A stretch of DNA of 64,000 bases. It comes from Staphylococcus debuckii. Lineage in GTDB: Bacteria; Bacillota; Bacilli; Staphylococcales; Staphylococcaceae. Position 1 is the first letter of the stretch. Every line of letters begins with the position of its first letter. The stretch spans positions 1,860,001-1,924,000 of the forward strand of contig NZ_CP033460.1 of the NCBI RefSeq assembly GCF_003718735.1, in the 5' to 3' direction. Positions 45,838-60,568 of this stretch are shown here, piece after piece. The notes beneath the pieces are model-generated. The model was not told the origin of the DNA and made no database searches. It was given only the letters and a program-made list of their open reading frames with translations. The translations under genes and the position numbers were made by a program.

Positions 45838-45911
45838 CGCGCCCGATAGGAGTCGAACCCATAACCTCTTGATCCGTAGTCAAACGCTCTATCCAGTTGA
45901 GCTACGGGCGC
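45838..45911 (-). tRNA. tRNA-Arg(ACG)
   Basis: Acceptor GCGCCCG/CGGGCGC, anticodon ACG (A34 to inosine expected), discriminator G; CCA not encoded. Confidence 0.95.
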
Positions 45912-45921
45912 ATAATTTAAT

Positions 45922-46010
45922 TGGTGCCGAGGACCGGAATCGAACCGGTACGATAATCACTTATCGCAGGATTTTAAGTCCTGTGCGTCTGCCAGTTCCG
46001 CCACCCCGGC
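45922..46010 (-). tRNA. tRNA-Leu(TAA)
   Basis: 89 nt, long variable arm, anticodon TAA, CCA encoded. Confidence 0.95.
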
Positions 46011-46017
46011 AAAATAA

Positions 46018-46092
46018 TGGAGCAGAAGACGGGATTCGAACCCGCGACCCCGACCTTGGCAAGGTCGTATTCTACCGCTGAACTACTTCTGC
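46018..46092 (-). tRNA. tRNA-Gly(GCC)
   Basis: 75 nt, canonical D- and T-arms, anticodon GCC, CCA encoded. Confidence 0.95.
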
Positions 46093-46095
46093 AAA

Positions 46096-46177
46096 TGCGG
46101 GTGAAGGGAGTCGAACCCCCACGCCTTGCGGCGCTAGATCCTAAGTCTAGTGCGTCTGCCAATTCCGCCACACCCGC
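46096..46177 (-). tRNA. tRNA-Leu(TAG)
   Basis: 82 nt, long variable arm, anticodon TAG; CCA not encoded. Confidence 0.95.
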
Positions 46178-46185
46178 TATTTAAA

Positions 46186-46261
46186 TGGTGAGCCATAGAG
46201 GATTCGAACCTCTGACCCTCTGATTAAAAGTCAGATGCTCTACCAACTGAGCTAATGGCTC
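46186..46261 (-). tRNA. tRNA-Lys(TTT)
   Basis: Acceptor GAGCCAT/ATGGCTC, anticodon TTT, CCA encoded. Confidence 0.95.
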
Positions 46262-46266
46262 TGAGA

Positions 46267-46342
<76 letters not shown>

Positions 46343-46350
46343 TATTTAAA

Positions 46351-46426
46351 TGGTGGAGAATGACGGGTTCGAACCGCCGACCCTCTGCTTGTAAGGCAGA
46401 TGCTCTCCCAGCTGAGCTAATTCTCC
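46351..46426 (-). tRNA. tRNA-Val(TAC)
   Basis: Acceptor GGAGAAT/ATTCTCC, anticodon TAC, CCA encoded. First tRNA after 5S. Confidence 0.95.
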
Positions 46427-46437
46427 ATTTAATAATT

Positions 46438-46552
46438 GCCTGGCAACGTCCTACTCTTGCGGAACGTAAGTCCGACTACCATCGGCGCTAAAGAGCTTAA
46501 CTTCTGTGTTCGGCATGGGAACAGGTGTGACCTCTTTGCCATTGTCACCAGA
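46438..46552 (-). rRNA. rrf: 5S ribosomal RNA
   Basis: About 115 nt from TCTGGTGACAATGGCAAAG to the closing CGTTGCCAGGC. The core CCCATGCCGAACACAGAAGT is diagnostic. Ends are estimated by terminal-stem pairing. Confidence 0.95.
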
Positions 46553-46621
46553 CAATAGAATGATTATACATTCAAAACTAGATAGTAAGTAAATTAATTT
46601 TGCCAATCAAAACTTGAAATT

Positions 46622-49545
<2,924 letters not shown>

Positions 49546-49711
49546 ACGTTATTAATTATGTGAGTAATCTTCTTTGCCGTAGGCAAATCGATTACTAGCG
49601 ATTCATTTAAATGAATAAAGCTTTTAAAACTCTAATTCACTCGGTTTTGCTTGGTAAAATCTATTTTTACTTACTTATCTAGTTTTCAATGTACAATTTT
49701 AAATCTTATAA

Positions 49712-49787
49712 TGGTGGAGACTAGCGGGATCGAACCGCTGACCTCCTGCGTGCAAAGCAGGCGCTCTCCCAGCTGAGCTAAGCCCCC
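49712..49787 (-). tRNA. tRNA-Ala(TGC) in 16S-23S spacer
   Basis: 76 nt, same body as 45660-45735, CCA encoded. Confidence 0.95.
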
Positions 49788-49807
49788 ATACATCTATTAA
49801 ATTTAAA

Positions 49808-49884
<77 letters not shown>

Positions 49885-49968
49885 ATTTAATAATGAATGA
49901 ATAAACATTCAAAACTGAATACAATATGTCACGTTATTCCGTCAGTTTCTATTGAAACTGTTCCGTAT

Positions 49969-51530
<1,562 letters not shown>

Positions 51531-51663
51531 AGTTTATGATTTGTTTGACTAGCTCATAATAACTAATTTATTTTAAAACGTCCAAGACGTTTGTTAATTG
51601 GAATTAACGTTGACATATTGTCATTCAGTTTTCAATGTTCATTTTTTCGCGTTACATTTAACT
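51531..51663 (-). other. rRNA operon leader
   Basis: From the P2 start region to mature 16S. Contains the repeat TTGAAAACTGAATGACAATAT-type sequence common to rrn leaders and spacers, which forms the 16S processing stalk with the spacer after 16S. No coding frame. Confidence 0.6.
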
Positions 51664-51692
51664 ATTATACCAAATTAGAAAAGCGAAGTCAA
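51664..51692 (-). promoter_or_regulatory. rrn promoter P2
   Basis: Minus-strand TTGACT (51692-51687) and TATAAT (51669-51664), exactly 17 bases apart. Confidence 0.9.
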
Positions 51693-51865
51693 GAACTTTT
51701 TTATTTGTTTTTTTCGTTCCGTCTCGTTCGTTTTTTCTCAACAATAAACATTCTATAATGTTTGCAAGCGAGAATCAATAGTAAAAATTACACTTTGTTA
51801 AAGTTTTTAATTAGAACTTCTAAAACTCAATGTGAAATTTACTGTGTCGTTTCAACGACCTATTC

Positions 51866-51894
51866 ATCATATCAAGATACAATGAATGAGTCAA
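51866..51894 (-). promoter_or_regulatory. rrn promoter P1
   Basis: Minus-strand TTGACT (51894-51889) and TATGAT (51871-51866), 17 bases apart; about 200 bases upstream of P2. Tandem promoters are usual for rRNA operons. Confidence 0.8.
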
Positions 51895-52107
51895 TAAAAA
51901 TCTTAAATAATTTTTGTATAATATTACCTCTTGTGTGATTGATTGCATTGTTAGATGTGCAATGGTGCAATTCGTGTAATTCAGTACTCCGCTTCTTTTC
52001 AAATTTTGTGTACTTATTCATTTCCCTTCATTAAAAATCATCTTCACAATCCTTCTTATTATTAAAAAGATGTTAATCTGCTTTCATTTAATCATAAATT
52101 GAAATAT
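51895..52107. other. gene-free AT-rich region upstream of rrn P1
   Basis: A/T-rich, with an A-tract just above the P1 -35 that could act as an UP element. No supported reading frame. Confidence 0.4.
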
Positions 52108-52157
52108 AAAAAGAAGTAGCCTGAGATATAAATAAATGTCTCAAACTACTTCTTAAA
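52108..52157 (-). terminator. hairpin terminator downstream of perR
   Basis: AAGAAGTAGTTTGAGA / TCTCAGGCTACTTCTT stem with small internal mismatch and T-run (TTTTTAT) on the minus strand, about 145 bases past the perR stop. Confidence 0.75.
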
Positions 52158-52301
52158 TAGGCAACAGCTGTTTTAATAGTGGTTTGCTTATATCAAACTA
52201 CACTCTATTCTAATCAGCTTTACCGATATAGGACACAAAATAATACTTTCTAAATTATTTTCCCCTATTTTCTTCTTTAAATGAATTCGGGTATTCACCT
52301 T

Positions 52302-52757
52302 TTATTGATCTTCTTTTTCTTGGCATTCTGGACATAGTCCATAAATTTCCATTCTATGATGAGAAATTTTGAAACCAGTTACATGTTGAGCTAAATGTTC
52401 TACCTCATGAAGCTGCGGATAATGAAAGTCCACAATCTTTCCGCAGTTTTCGCAAATTACGTGATAATGATTATGCGTATTAAAATCAAAGCGACTAGAT
52501 GCATCTCCATATGTCAGTTCGTTGACAATACCTGTTTTCTTAAACACACGCAAGTTATTATAAATTGTCGCAACACTTATGTTTGGAAAATCTGGTGACA
52601 GTGCCTGATAAATTTCATCTGCAGTTGGATGAGTATCACTTGAAATCAAAAATCTTAAGATAGCTTGTCTTTGCGGTGTAATTCTGATTCCGGCGTTTCT
52701 TAAAGATGCAATCGAGTCCTCTAATTGATGTTCAATAGATTCCATTTCTGCACTCAT
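52302..52757 (-). CDS. perR: peroxide-responsive repressor PerR (Fur family)
   Basis: 151 residues: winged helix ([38 protein letters not shown]), then the dimerisation domain with the structural zinc cysteines C102/C105 and C142/C145 and the regulatory-metal ligands H43, D91 and the His cluster in DFNTHNHYH. Metal-catalysed oxidation of these histidines releases the DNA. Represses catalase, ahpCF, bcp and its own gene in S. aureus. A PerR box lies just upstream. ATG at 52757. Confidence 0.95.
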   Translation of the reverse strand: MSAEMESIEHQLEDSIASLRNAGIRITPQRQAILRFLISSDTHPTADEIYQALSPDFPNISVATIYNNLRVFKKTGIVNELTYGDASSRFDFNTHNHYHVICENCGKIVDFHYPQLHEVEHLAQHVTGFKISHHRMEIYGLCPECQEKEDQ

Positions 52758-52778
52758 CTAATCCACCGTCTTTCTACT

Positions 52779-52793
52779 TAATAATAATTATTA
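52779..52793. promoter_or_regulatory. PerR box (autoregulation)
   Basis: TAATAATAATTATTA matches the consensus TTATAATNATTATAA at 12 of 14 fixed positions. 22 bases before the perR start codon. Confidence 0.75.
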
Positions 52794-52850
52794 CTTAATA
52801 TTAATATAACGGTTAAGATAGCGAAATGTCAATGATTGTACAATTTTTGC

Positions 52851-53810
52851 TTAATATCCTTTATCTAAATCTACTTTATTCTCAACTACATCTCCGTTAT
52901 TGAGAAAATGCTTGAAATTTTTGATAAATATATTACTAGCATCTTTAAAATTTTCTCTATGGTTACCTGTAATATGGGCTGTAATTGTTATATTTTCAAC
53001 TTCGTATAAAGGGCTATCACTCGTTAATGGTTCATTTTCAAAAACATCTGCGTAAGCGTGGCGGATTTGATGATTCTTCAATGCTTCTATCAATGTTTGT
53101 TCTGAAGTAATAGTGCCTCTTCCTACATTAATAAACAACGCACTATCTTTCATAGCTTTAAATTCCTTATCACCTAGTAAATGAAAGGTATCAGCAGTTG
53201 AAGGTAAAACATTGACTACAATATCTGCATTCGGCAATACTTCATCTAAATCTTTAATTGGATAAACACGATCAAAATCTTTAACTGGATGTCCTGTCGT
53301 ATTCACACCTTCAACAGTCATACCAAAAGCTTGAGCCAAGTGTGCTGTTTCTTGAGGAATAGTACCCGTGCCTAACATTAAAATCGTTTGGCCATCTACT
53401 CTTTCACCCGTCAATTTAGAATCATAAATTTTCTGATCTTGATTACGTCTTGAAATTGCCATCTTTTTATAATCATCTAAAATATAGGCAAAGATAAATT
53501 GACTCATCTGTTTAGCATGTACTCCAGAAGCATTAGTTAATAGAATATCTTTCTCCTTAAAATAGTCTAAAGGAAGATTATTCACACCTGCTGCATACCA
53601 TGCTACCCATTTTAACTTCGGCATTCCTTCAAAGAACGCTTGGTCAGCTTTGCCGCTGTATCCAATCACTATTTCAGCGTCTTCTTTATCCGCTTCATCT
53701 ATTTCCTCTACATTTTTACGAAAAACAAATTCTACGTCAGGAAAAGTATCTTCTAATAGCTTTTCAGCATCTTTCAATCTATTTAATGAAAGAACTTTCA
53801 AATTTCTCAC
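52851..53810 (-). CDS. D-2-hydroxyacid dehydrogenase family protein
   Basis: 319 residues: substrate domain WVAWYAAGVNNLPLDYF, NAD-binding LMLGTGTIPQETAHLAQAFG (GxGxxxx, with a T-I-P variant), VVNVLPSTADTFHLLG, catalytic Arg in FINVGRGTITSEQ, Glu in DVFENEPL, and the His in ITAHITGNHREN. Substrate unknown; probably reduces a 2-keto acid. Starts inside the end of bcp with an ATGA overlap, so it belongs to the peroxide-stress operon bcp-ddh. Confidence 0.88.
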   Translation of the reverse strand: MRNLKVLSLNRLKDAEKLLEDTFPDVEFVFRKNVEEIDEADKEDAEIVIGYSGKADQAFFEGMPKLKWVAWYAAGVNNLPLDYFKEKDILLTNASGVHAKQMSQFIFAYILDDYKKMAISRRNQDQKIYDSKLTGERVDGQTILMLGTGTIPQETAHLAQAFGMTVEGVNTTGHPVKDFDRVYPIKDLDEVLPNADIVVNVLPSTADTFHLLGDKEFKAMKDSALFINVGRGTITSEQTLIEALKNHQIRHAYADVFENEPLTSDSPLYEVENITITAHITGNHRENFKDASNIFIKNFKHFLNNGDVVENKVDLDKGY

Positions 53811-54262
53811 CCCAACATCTCTTTTAATTGATCCATTTGTTCTTTAACTTTTACCTTTTCAATTACATGCGTTACTGTCCCGTTTTCATCAATAACAAAG
53901 GTAGTTCTCACGATACCCATTGATTCTTTGCCGAAACTTTTCTTCAATTGATACACACCAGTTTTCTCGGCTAATTTATAATCTTCATCAACTAGTAAAT
54001 CAAAATTCAAATCATGCTTAGCTATAAAATTCTGATGTTTTTTCTTAGAGTCTCCGCTAATTCCATAAACAGCGATATCTAAATCATTGAACATGGCCAT
54101 ATTATCTCGGAAGTCACATGCTTCTGTTGTACAACCTGGTGTATTATCTCTAGGATAAAAATAAAGAATTGCTTTGTTGCCTTTTAATGTTTCATTAGTA
54201 ATGACTTCACCATCTTGATTTTCTAATGCAAATTCAGGAAATTTTTCTCCTTTTTCTAACAT
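53807..54262 (-). CDS. bcp: thiol peroxidase, Bcp/PrxQ type
   Basis: 151-residue peroxiredoxin with peroxidatic Cys44 in NTPGCTTEACDFRD and a resolving Cys49 five residues later, as in E. coli Bcp, plus Arg in GIVRTTFVID. Reduces peroxides with thioredoxin. In S. aureus bcp belongs to the PerR regulon; here perR is just downstream. Ribosome site AAGGGTGAG. Confidence 0.93.
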   Translation of the reverse strand: MLEKGEKFPEFALENQDGEVITNETLKGNKAILYFYPRDNTPGCTTEACDFRDNMAMFNDLDIAVYGISGDSKKKHQNFIAKHDLNFDLLVDEDYKLAEKTGVYQLKKSFGKESMGIVRTTFVIDENGTVTHVIEKVKVKEQMDQLKEMLG

Positions 54263-54344
54263 ATGCTCACCCTTCTTCTTGTTATAGTTAATTATATGAT
54301 ACGATAAGAGACGTAAATATTAAATTAAAAGAGGTTGATAAATC

Positions 54345-55634
54345 ATGGAATTTACTGAAAGCGAACGACTTCAAAGCTTATCAGACGAGTATATTTTAGG
54401 AGGTGTCAATTCACCTTCTCGCTCATATAAAGCTGTAGGTGGTGGCGCACCTGTCGTAATGAAAGAAGGTAAAGGTCAATATTTATATGACGTAGATGGA
54501 AATCGCTATATTGACTATCTGCAAGCATATGGCCCTATTATCACTGGACATGCACACCCTCATATCACTAAAGCAATTCAAGAACAAGCAGCTAAAGGCG
54601 TGTTATATGGTACTCCGACAGAACTTGAAATCGAATTTGCTAAAAAATTACGTGAAGCTATTCCTTCATTAGAAAAAATGCGATTTGTGAACTCAGGTAC
54701 TGAAGCTGTGATGACTACTATCCGTGTAGCACGTGCTTATACTAACCGCAATAAAATTATTAAATTTGCTGGTTCTTATCATGGTCATTCAGATTTAGTA
54801 TTAGTTGCTGCAGGCAGCGGTCCATCTCAATTAGGCTCTCCAGACTCAGCTGGTGTACCTAAAAGCGTTGCTCAAGAAGTGATTACAGTACCTTTCAATG
54901 ATATCGAAGCTTATAAAGAAGCAATGGAACATTGGGGTAATGAAGTCGCTGCAGTATTAGTGGAACCAATTGTCGGCAACTTCGGTATGGTAGAACCTAA
55001 ACCTGGTTTCTTAGAAGCAGTTAACGACATTACACACGAATACGGCGGTTTAGTTGTATATGATGAAGTTATCACAGCTTTCCGTTTCCATTATGGCGCA
55101 GCTCAAGACTTGCTAAACGTCTATCCTGACCTAACTGCTTTCGGTAAAATTGTAGGCGGCGGTTTACCAATCGGCGGTTACGGCGGTCGTCAAGATATTA
55201 TGGAGCAAGTCGCACCATTAGGCCCTGCATATCAAGCTGGTACAATGGCAGGCAACCCTCTTTCAATGAAAGCCGGAATCGCTCTATTAGAAGTATTAGA
55301 ACAAGATGGCGTTTATGAAGAATTAGATCGTTTAGGTAAAAAGTTAGAAGATGGTTTAAACGAATTAATTGATAAACATGGTATCACTGCAACTATTAAC
55401 CGCGTTTATGGTTCATTAACACTTTATTTCACAGATGAAAAAGTCACCCACTATGACCAAGCAGAAAATGCAGACGGCGATGCATTTGCTAAATTCTTCA
55501 AATTAATGTTGCATCAAGGGATTAACCTTGCGCCTTCAAAATTTGAAGCATGGTTCTTAACAACTGAACATACCGATGCAGATATCGAAGAAACATTACG
55601 TGCTGCAGACTACGCTTTTTCACAAATGAAATAA
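54345..55634 (+). CDS. gsaB: glutamate-1-semialdehyde 2,1-aminomutase
   Basis: Forms 5-aminolevulinate for heme synthesis (HemL-type). 429 residues: [20 protein letters not shown] start, substrate-binding [30 protein letters not shown] with the PLP Asp, and the PLP-Lys in [19 protein letters not shown]. Staphylococci carry two such genes, hemL and this second copy near perR-bcp. Start ATG with AAAGAGG. Divergent from bcp. Confidence 0.93.
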   Translation: MEFTESERLQSLSDEYILGGVNSPSRSYKAVGGGAPVVMKEGKGQYLYDVDGNRYIDYLQAYGPIITGHAHPHITKAIQEQAAKGVLYGTPTELEIEFAKKLREAIPSLEKMRFVNSGTEAVMTTIRVARAYTNRNKIIKFAGSYHGHSDLVLVAAGSGPSQLGSPDSAGVPKSVAQEVITVPFNDIEAYKEAMEHWGNEVAAVLVEPIVGNFGMVEPKPGFLEAVNDITHEYGGLVVYDEVITAFRFHYGAAQDLLNVYPDLTAFGKIVGGGLPIGGYGGRQDIMEQVAPLGPAYQAGTMAGNPLSMKAGIALLEVLEQDGVYEELDRLGKKLEDGLNELIDKHGITATINRVYGSLTLYFTDEKVTHYDQAENADGDAFAKFFKLMLHQGINLAPSKFEAWFLTTEHTDADIEETLRAADYAFSQMK

Positions 55635-55743
55635 ACTTGAAATTCATATCCAATCATTGTATAACTTTATTATACGTTATTATTGTTGAAAGAAATTTCA
55701 GCATAACACCGTGCATAAATAGTAAAAAAGGAGCACAAATAAT

Positions 55744-56844
55744 TTGAAATTAGGTGCCAGAATATTTAAGACCGGTATTGCAATTGTCCTTGCGATGCTG
55801 ATTGCATCTTTACTTCCAAAAAGTGCTGGGTTACCTACCGTAGCAGGTATTGGTGCAATAGTTGCCATGCAGCCAAGTGTTTATCGTTCCTATAAAACTA
55901 TTAAAGACCAATTTCAAGGTAATGTCATCGGCGCGATTCTAGCTGTAATCATGGTCGCCTTGTTCGGAGACAATATTATTATAATGGGAGCAACGGTAAT
56001 TATCCTGATTGCCATGTTGTTCCAATTTAAACTTCAACATGTTGCAACCTTAGCTACCGTGACCGCGCTGATTATCATGGGACAAGGTGGTACCACAGGT
56101 AATTTCTATTCTGCAGCGTTCTTCCGCTTCGTTCTAGTAATGATTGGTGTTTTCAGTTCATTCATTGTTAACGTTGCCTTCTTTCCACCTAAATATGAGA
56201 CTAAGCTCTATTATAATTCCATGAATATCGCTAATGATATTTTCAAATGGATTAAATTGGTGTTGAACGATACGACAGAATATCATTATGTTAAAGAAGA
56301 TACGCAGTCTATCAAAAATCGCATACAAAATTTAGAACAACTTTTCGATTATTACAAAGAAGAGCGTACTATTTTTAAAAAGAACTTGCCTGAATTGAAT
56401 CGTAAAAAAATTATCTTTAGACAGGTCGTTATTACTACAAGACGCGCATACGATGTATTAAGAAGAATGCATCGCTATCAAAATGATTTGCATCAAATCA
56501 GCAATGATTTAATGCTGCAAATTAAATTAGAGCTCGATGATTTAATGACTTCGTATGATCAGATAATGTTGAGTATCGCCCAAAAAGCGCGTTATGATTT
56601 CGAAAACTTCCAATCATCTGTAGATAATCCTCAGAAATTAGAATTAATGGAAGCTTTCAGACGTGAAATGGTGGATAAGAAAAACGATTCAGATTACTCT
56701 GTTTCCAATTTATTACAGATTATCTCAGCAATTGAGGAGTTCAGTTACGATTTAGAACATTTAGATCGACTCGTTTTAAGTTATTTTGAATATCATCGAG
56801 ATGATTCAGACATTGATATTGATGATGAAGATTTAGATTTATAG
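55744..56844 (+). CDS. aromatic acid exporter family / FUSC-like membrane protein
   Basis: 366 residues: five or six helices in the first ~150 residues (GIAIVLAMLIASLLPKSAG, VAGIGAIVAMQP, IMGATVIILIAMLF, VATLATVTALIIMGQGG, FFRFVLVMIGVFSSFIV) with the conserved MQPSVYRSYKTIKDQFQGN loop, then a helical cytoplasmic domain ending in an acidic tail. It fits the ArAE_1/DUF939 family. Start is TTG at 55744 with AAAAAGGAG 9 bases upstream. Same strand as gsaB after a 109-base gap. Confidence 0.83.
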   Translation: MKLGARIFKTGIAIVLAMLIASLLPKSAGLPTVAGIGAIVAMQPSVYRSYKTIKDQFQGNVIGAILAVIMVALFGDNIIIMGATVIILIAMLFQFKLQHVATLATVTALIIMGQGGTTGNFYSAAFFRFVLVMIGVFSSFIVNVAFFPPKYETKLYYNSMNIANDIFKWIKLVLNDTTEYHYVKEDTQSIKNRIQNLEQLFDYYKEERTIFKKNLPELNRKKIIFRQVVITTRRAYDVLRRMHRYQNDLHQISNDLMLQIKLELDDLMTSYDQIMLSIAQKARYDFENFQSSVDNPQKLELMEAFRREMVDKKNDSDYSVSNLLQIISAIEEFSYDLEHLDRLVLSYFEYHRDDSDIDIDDEDLDL

Positions 56845-56847
56845 AAG

Positions 56848-56898
56848 CAAAAAGGAGTATGCCCCACTATCTAGGTGGTCATACTCCTTCTTTTTATA
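56848..56898. terminator. bidirectional terminator
   Basis: AAAGGAGTATG pairs with CATACTCCTT; inner CCACT/AGGTGG stem; T-run on the plus side. Between converging exporter genes. Confidence 0.9.
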
Positions 56899-58630
56899 AA
56901 TCTTGAATTGTGTAAAGGTGATGGTAAGCACCTTGTTTTGCAAGCAATTCTTGATGCGTGCCAGTTTCAATGATGCGTCCGTTTTCAACCACTACTATTT
57001 TATCAGCGTGCGTAATAGTTGAAAGACGATGCGCAACAATTAAAGTGGTTCTATTTTCACTCAGATGTGCTAAAGCTTCTTGGATAATCGCTTCACTTTC
57101 TAAATCTAAAGCACTTGTTGCTTCGTCTAGAATAATGATTGGCGGATTATTCAAGAAAATTCTTGCAAGAGATATACGTTGTTTCTGTCCTCCTGAAAGT
57201 TTGACTCCGCGTTCCCCTACTTCAGTTTCATATCCGTCAGTTAAACTCATAATAAAGTCATGAGCGTTGGCAAGTTTAGCTGCCTCAATCACTTCTTCAT
57301 CACTGGCATCCGGCTTACCCAGTAAAATATTTTCTCTAATAGTATCTGAGAATAAAATATTATCTTGCTGCACTAGTCCTATTTGATTACGTAAGCTGGA
57401 AAGCAAGAAATCTTTAACAGGATGATTATCAATGGTAATGACACCTTCTGTGGCATCATAAAATCTAGGAATCAAATTAATTAAAGTTGATTTCCCGCCA
57501 CCAGACATTCCTACAAAGGCTACCGTTTCACCTTGATCTACTTTTAAAGAAATATCATCCAATACTTTCGGTGCATATTGATTATAACGGAATGAAACAT
57601 TTTGGATATCAATATTACCATGTTCAATCGCAATAGGTTTCGCATACGGTTCATCTTTCACATCATAATCTTCATCTAGCAGCTGGAACACACGGTCCAT
57701 CGAAGCAAAACTTTGCGTTAAAGTAGTAAATGATGAAACCAGACGACGTAGCGGACCGAATAATTGTTCTAAGTATCCTACAAACGCCGCTAAAGTCCCT
57801 ACTGTAATCGAACCATTAACTGCTAAATATCCACCGACACCTATCACTATAATAGGTCCTAAATCTGTGACAGTATTGATTGCTGCGAATGAATAAGCAT
57901 TCCAACGTGTATGTCTGAAGGCACGATGTAAGAAATGTCTATTGCGTTTATCAAAATTCTCCGCTTCATTTCGTTCTATCGCAAAACTTTTAATTACTGA
58001 AATTCCTTGAACTCTTTCATGTAAAAAGCCTTGAACTTCTGCTAAAGCCTGAGAACGTTCTCTAGTTAATCCACGTAATCTTCCAAAGAAGTAATATACC
58101 GTTAAAATATAGAATGGGAAGATGAACATAGCAGCTAATGTTAATTTGACATCTAAAAAGAACATAATAGAAAGTGCAATGATAATAGTCACGCAATCTA
58201 ACCAAATATTCATGAGGCCAGTCAATATAAAATCTTTAGTCTGCTCTACGTCATTAATGACACGAGAAATAACTTCTCCTGCTTTATTGTTTGAATAGAA
58301 ACGCGCACTCAGTGCTTGCAAGTGATCATAGAGTCTCTTACGTATATCGTAAAGAATCTTATTACTTGTCCATTGTGCTAAGTATTGTCTTGCATATTCA
58401 ATAGGTGGTCGTACCACTGCAAAAATAAATAAAGCGATACCTATTGAAATAATTAAACGCATTCCTTTGTCCTGCATTGATAAATCATGATTATTGATAA
58501 CACCATCAATAACATACTTGATCAATAACGGTATCAACATCGGAATACCGAATTTGATAATCCCAATGATTATTGTCGCTACGATACGCCATTTATAAGG
58601 TTTAACAAATTTAAGATATCTGCGTATCAT
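56894..58630 (-). CDS. multidrug ABC exporter, Sav1866 type
   Basis: 578 residues, the same length as the structurally solved S. aureus Sav1866. An N-terminal six-helix domain ([38 protein letters not shown]) is fused to an ATPase with Walker [17 protein letters not shown]-loop [14 protein letters not shown]-loop [17 protein letters not shown], Walker [14 protein letters not shown] and switch His VAHRLSTI. Works as a homodimer exporting drugs or lipids. An inverted repeat overlaps its likely promoter. Confidence 0.94.
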   Translation of the reverse strand: MIRRYLKFVKPYKWRIVATIIIGIIKFGIPMLIPLLIKYVIDGVINNHDLSMQDKGMRLIISIGIALFIFAVVRPPIEYARQYLAQWTSNKILYDIRKRLYDHLQALSARFYSNNKAGEVISRVINDVEQTKDFILTGLMNIWLDCVTIIIALSIMFFLDVKLTLAAMFIFPFYILTVYYFFGRLRGLTRERSQALAEVQGFLHERVQGISVIKSFAIERNEAENFDKRNRHFLHRAFRHTRWNAYSFAAINTVTDLGPIIVIGVGGYLAVNGSITVGTLAAFVGYLEQLFGPLRRLVSSFTTLTQSFASMDRVFQLLDEDYDVKDEPYAKPIAIEHGNIDIQNVSFRYNQYAPKVLDDISLKVDQGETVAFVGMSGGGKSTLINLIPRFYDATEGVITIDNHPVKDFLLSSLRNQIGLVQQDNILFSDTIRENILLGKPDASDEEVIEAAKLANAHDFIMSLTDGYETEVGERGVKLSGGQKQRISLARIFLNNPPIIILDEATSALDLESEAIIQEALAHLSENRTTLIVAHRLSTITHADKIVVVENGRIIETGTHQELLAKQGAYHHLYTIQDL

Positions 58631-58744
58631 TATAGTTTTATCCTCCCTTGACCTACTTTTCTAAATATATGATTCCAAAAATCAACGAGGCAGAACTGTG
58701 CTTTGCTAAGCTTAAGTTCTTACCCCGTTAAATTACCGTAAGCA

Positions 58745-58760
58745 ATAATGATATCATTAT
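58745..58760. promoter_or_regulatory. 16-bp palindrome ATAATGATATCATTAT
   Basis: Perfect palindrome. It resembles a Fur box (GATAATGATAATCATTATC) with the central base deleted. It overlaps a minus-strand TATAAT (58762-58757), 127 bases upstream of the Sav1866-type gene. Confidence 0.45.
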
Positions 58761-58800
58761 AATGAAATATTGGATACAGAATAAAGAAATCTGCTTTGCC

Positions 58801-59370
<570 letters not shown>

Positions 59371-59408
59371 TTACACAAAACCAATTATAACATAAAGGCG
59401 GGTTCAAC

Positions 59409-60467
59409 TCAGTTTTGGGTGTTTCGGCTCTCAAGATGATTGAGTATTTTATGCATAGAAGCGGGGAAATTAAATTGATTTCTGTCTTTTAAGTCCATCC
59501 AGCAATAATGTTCATCGGTATTAATCCGATTAGATTGAACAGAATTCGCCAGTTCGTAGACGTTAATATTCCAAGTTAAGTGCGTAAATTGATGTTTTAA
59601 TTGATAAGCCACTTTAGCAGGAAGGTTAATATTACTTCCTAGTAATGCTTCAAGTTTTTCTTGACTGCTGCCTTTTTCGAACATAGGAAACTCCCACATT
59701 CCATTAAGTAATTTGGCTTGTCTTTGTTCAATTAAGTATTCATTATTTTCATTTTTAATGACAAAGCACTCTTGTTGAATCGTTTTCTTTTTAATTTTTT
59801 TAGTCTTTACTGGGAGTTCTTCCACAGTACCCTCATTGAAGGCATCGCAATGAGACTGTACAGGACAGAATAAACATAACGGAGACTTAGGCGTACAAAT
59901 CAAAGCACCTAATTCCATCATGGCTTGGTTGAATTGACCTGCCTTCGTTTCCACATAGGGTAACAATTCGCTTTCAAATGCCTTTCTAGTTGATTGTTTC
60001 GCTGTATCACTGAAATCATTATTTAAGCGAGACCACACGCGAAAGACATTTCCATCTACGGTTGGCAATGGCAAATCAAAAGCAATACTCATGACCGCTG
60101 CTTTCGTGTAGGGTCCTACTCCTTTCAACTTTTCAAATTTTTCGGGGTTATCCGGAACTTTCCCATTATATTCAGCGGCTACTTCTTGAATAGCAGTGTG
60201 AAAGTTACGCGCTCGACTATAATAACCTAGCCCTTCCCAGTATTTAAGCACCTCATCTTGCTTGGCTTCACTTAAGTCTTCAACTGTTGGAAATCTTTCT
60301 GTGAACCGATGATAATAGTCGATCACCGTTTTGACTTGTGTTTGTTGAAGCATAACTTCGCTGATCCAAATATAATATGGATTGGTTGTCTCTCTCCAAG
60401 GCATGGCTCTTTGGTTTGCTTCAAACCAATTTAATATATCTTCTTTAAAAGTTTTCTGATGCAACAT
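59409..60467 (-). CDS. mutY: A/G-specific adenine glycosylase
   Basis: Removes adenine opposite 8-oxoguanine. 352 residues: EVMLQQTQVKTV, helix-hairpin-helix LKGVGPYTKAAVMSIAFD with catalytic Asp in PLPTVDGNVFRV, [4Fe-4S] loop C-x6-C-x2-C-x5-C (CTPKSPLCLFCPVQSHC), and a C-terminal NUDIX-like 8-oxoG recognition domain. ATG 60467 with AAAAGGAG about 12 bases upstream (long spacing); a TTG 13 codons earlier has no site. Divergent from the YfhP-like gene. Confidence 0.93.
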   Translation of the reverse strand: MLHQKTFKEDILNWFEANQRAMPWRETTNPYYIWISEVMLQQTQVKTVIDYYHRFTERFPTVEDLSEAKQDEVLKYWEGLGYYSRARNFHTAIQEVAAEYNGKVPDNPEKFEKLKGVGPYTKAAVMSIAFDLPLPTVDGNVFRVWSRLNNDFSDTAKQSTRKAFESELLPYVETKAGQFNQAMMELGALICTPKSPLCLFCPVQSHCDAFNEGTVEELPVKTKKIKKKTIQQECFVIKNENNEYLIEQRQAKLLNGMWEFPMFEKGSSQEKLEALLGSNINLPAKVAYQLKHQFTHLTWNINVYELANSVQSNRINTDEHYCWMDLKDRNQFNFPASMHKILNHLESRNTQN

Positions 60468-60568
60468 CTCTTTGTACGGCTCCTTTTGGTGATACAGGTT
60501 TATCAATTTTGTTATTTAAGTTTATCATTTATAATAGATGTAAGACTATTTGAAATGAGTGAACAATT

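Noticed and set aside
54282..54296. TTATAGTTAATTATA upstream of bcp as a second PerR box
   Set aside because: Too many mismatches to TTATAATNATTATAA and wrong half-site spacing; PerR control of bcp is plausible but not shown here.
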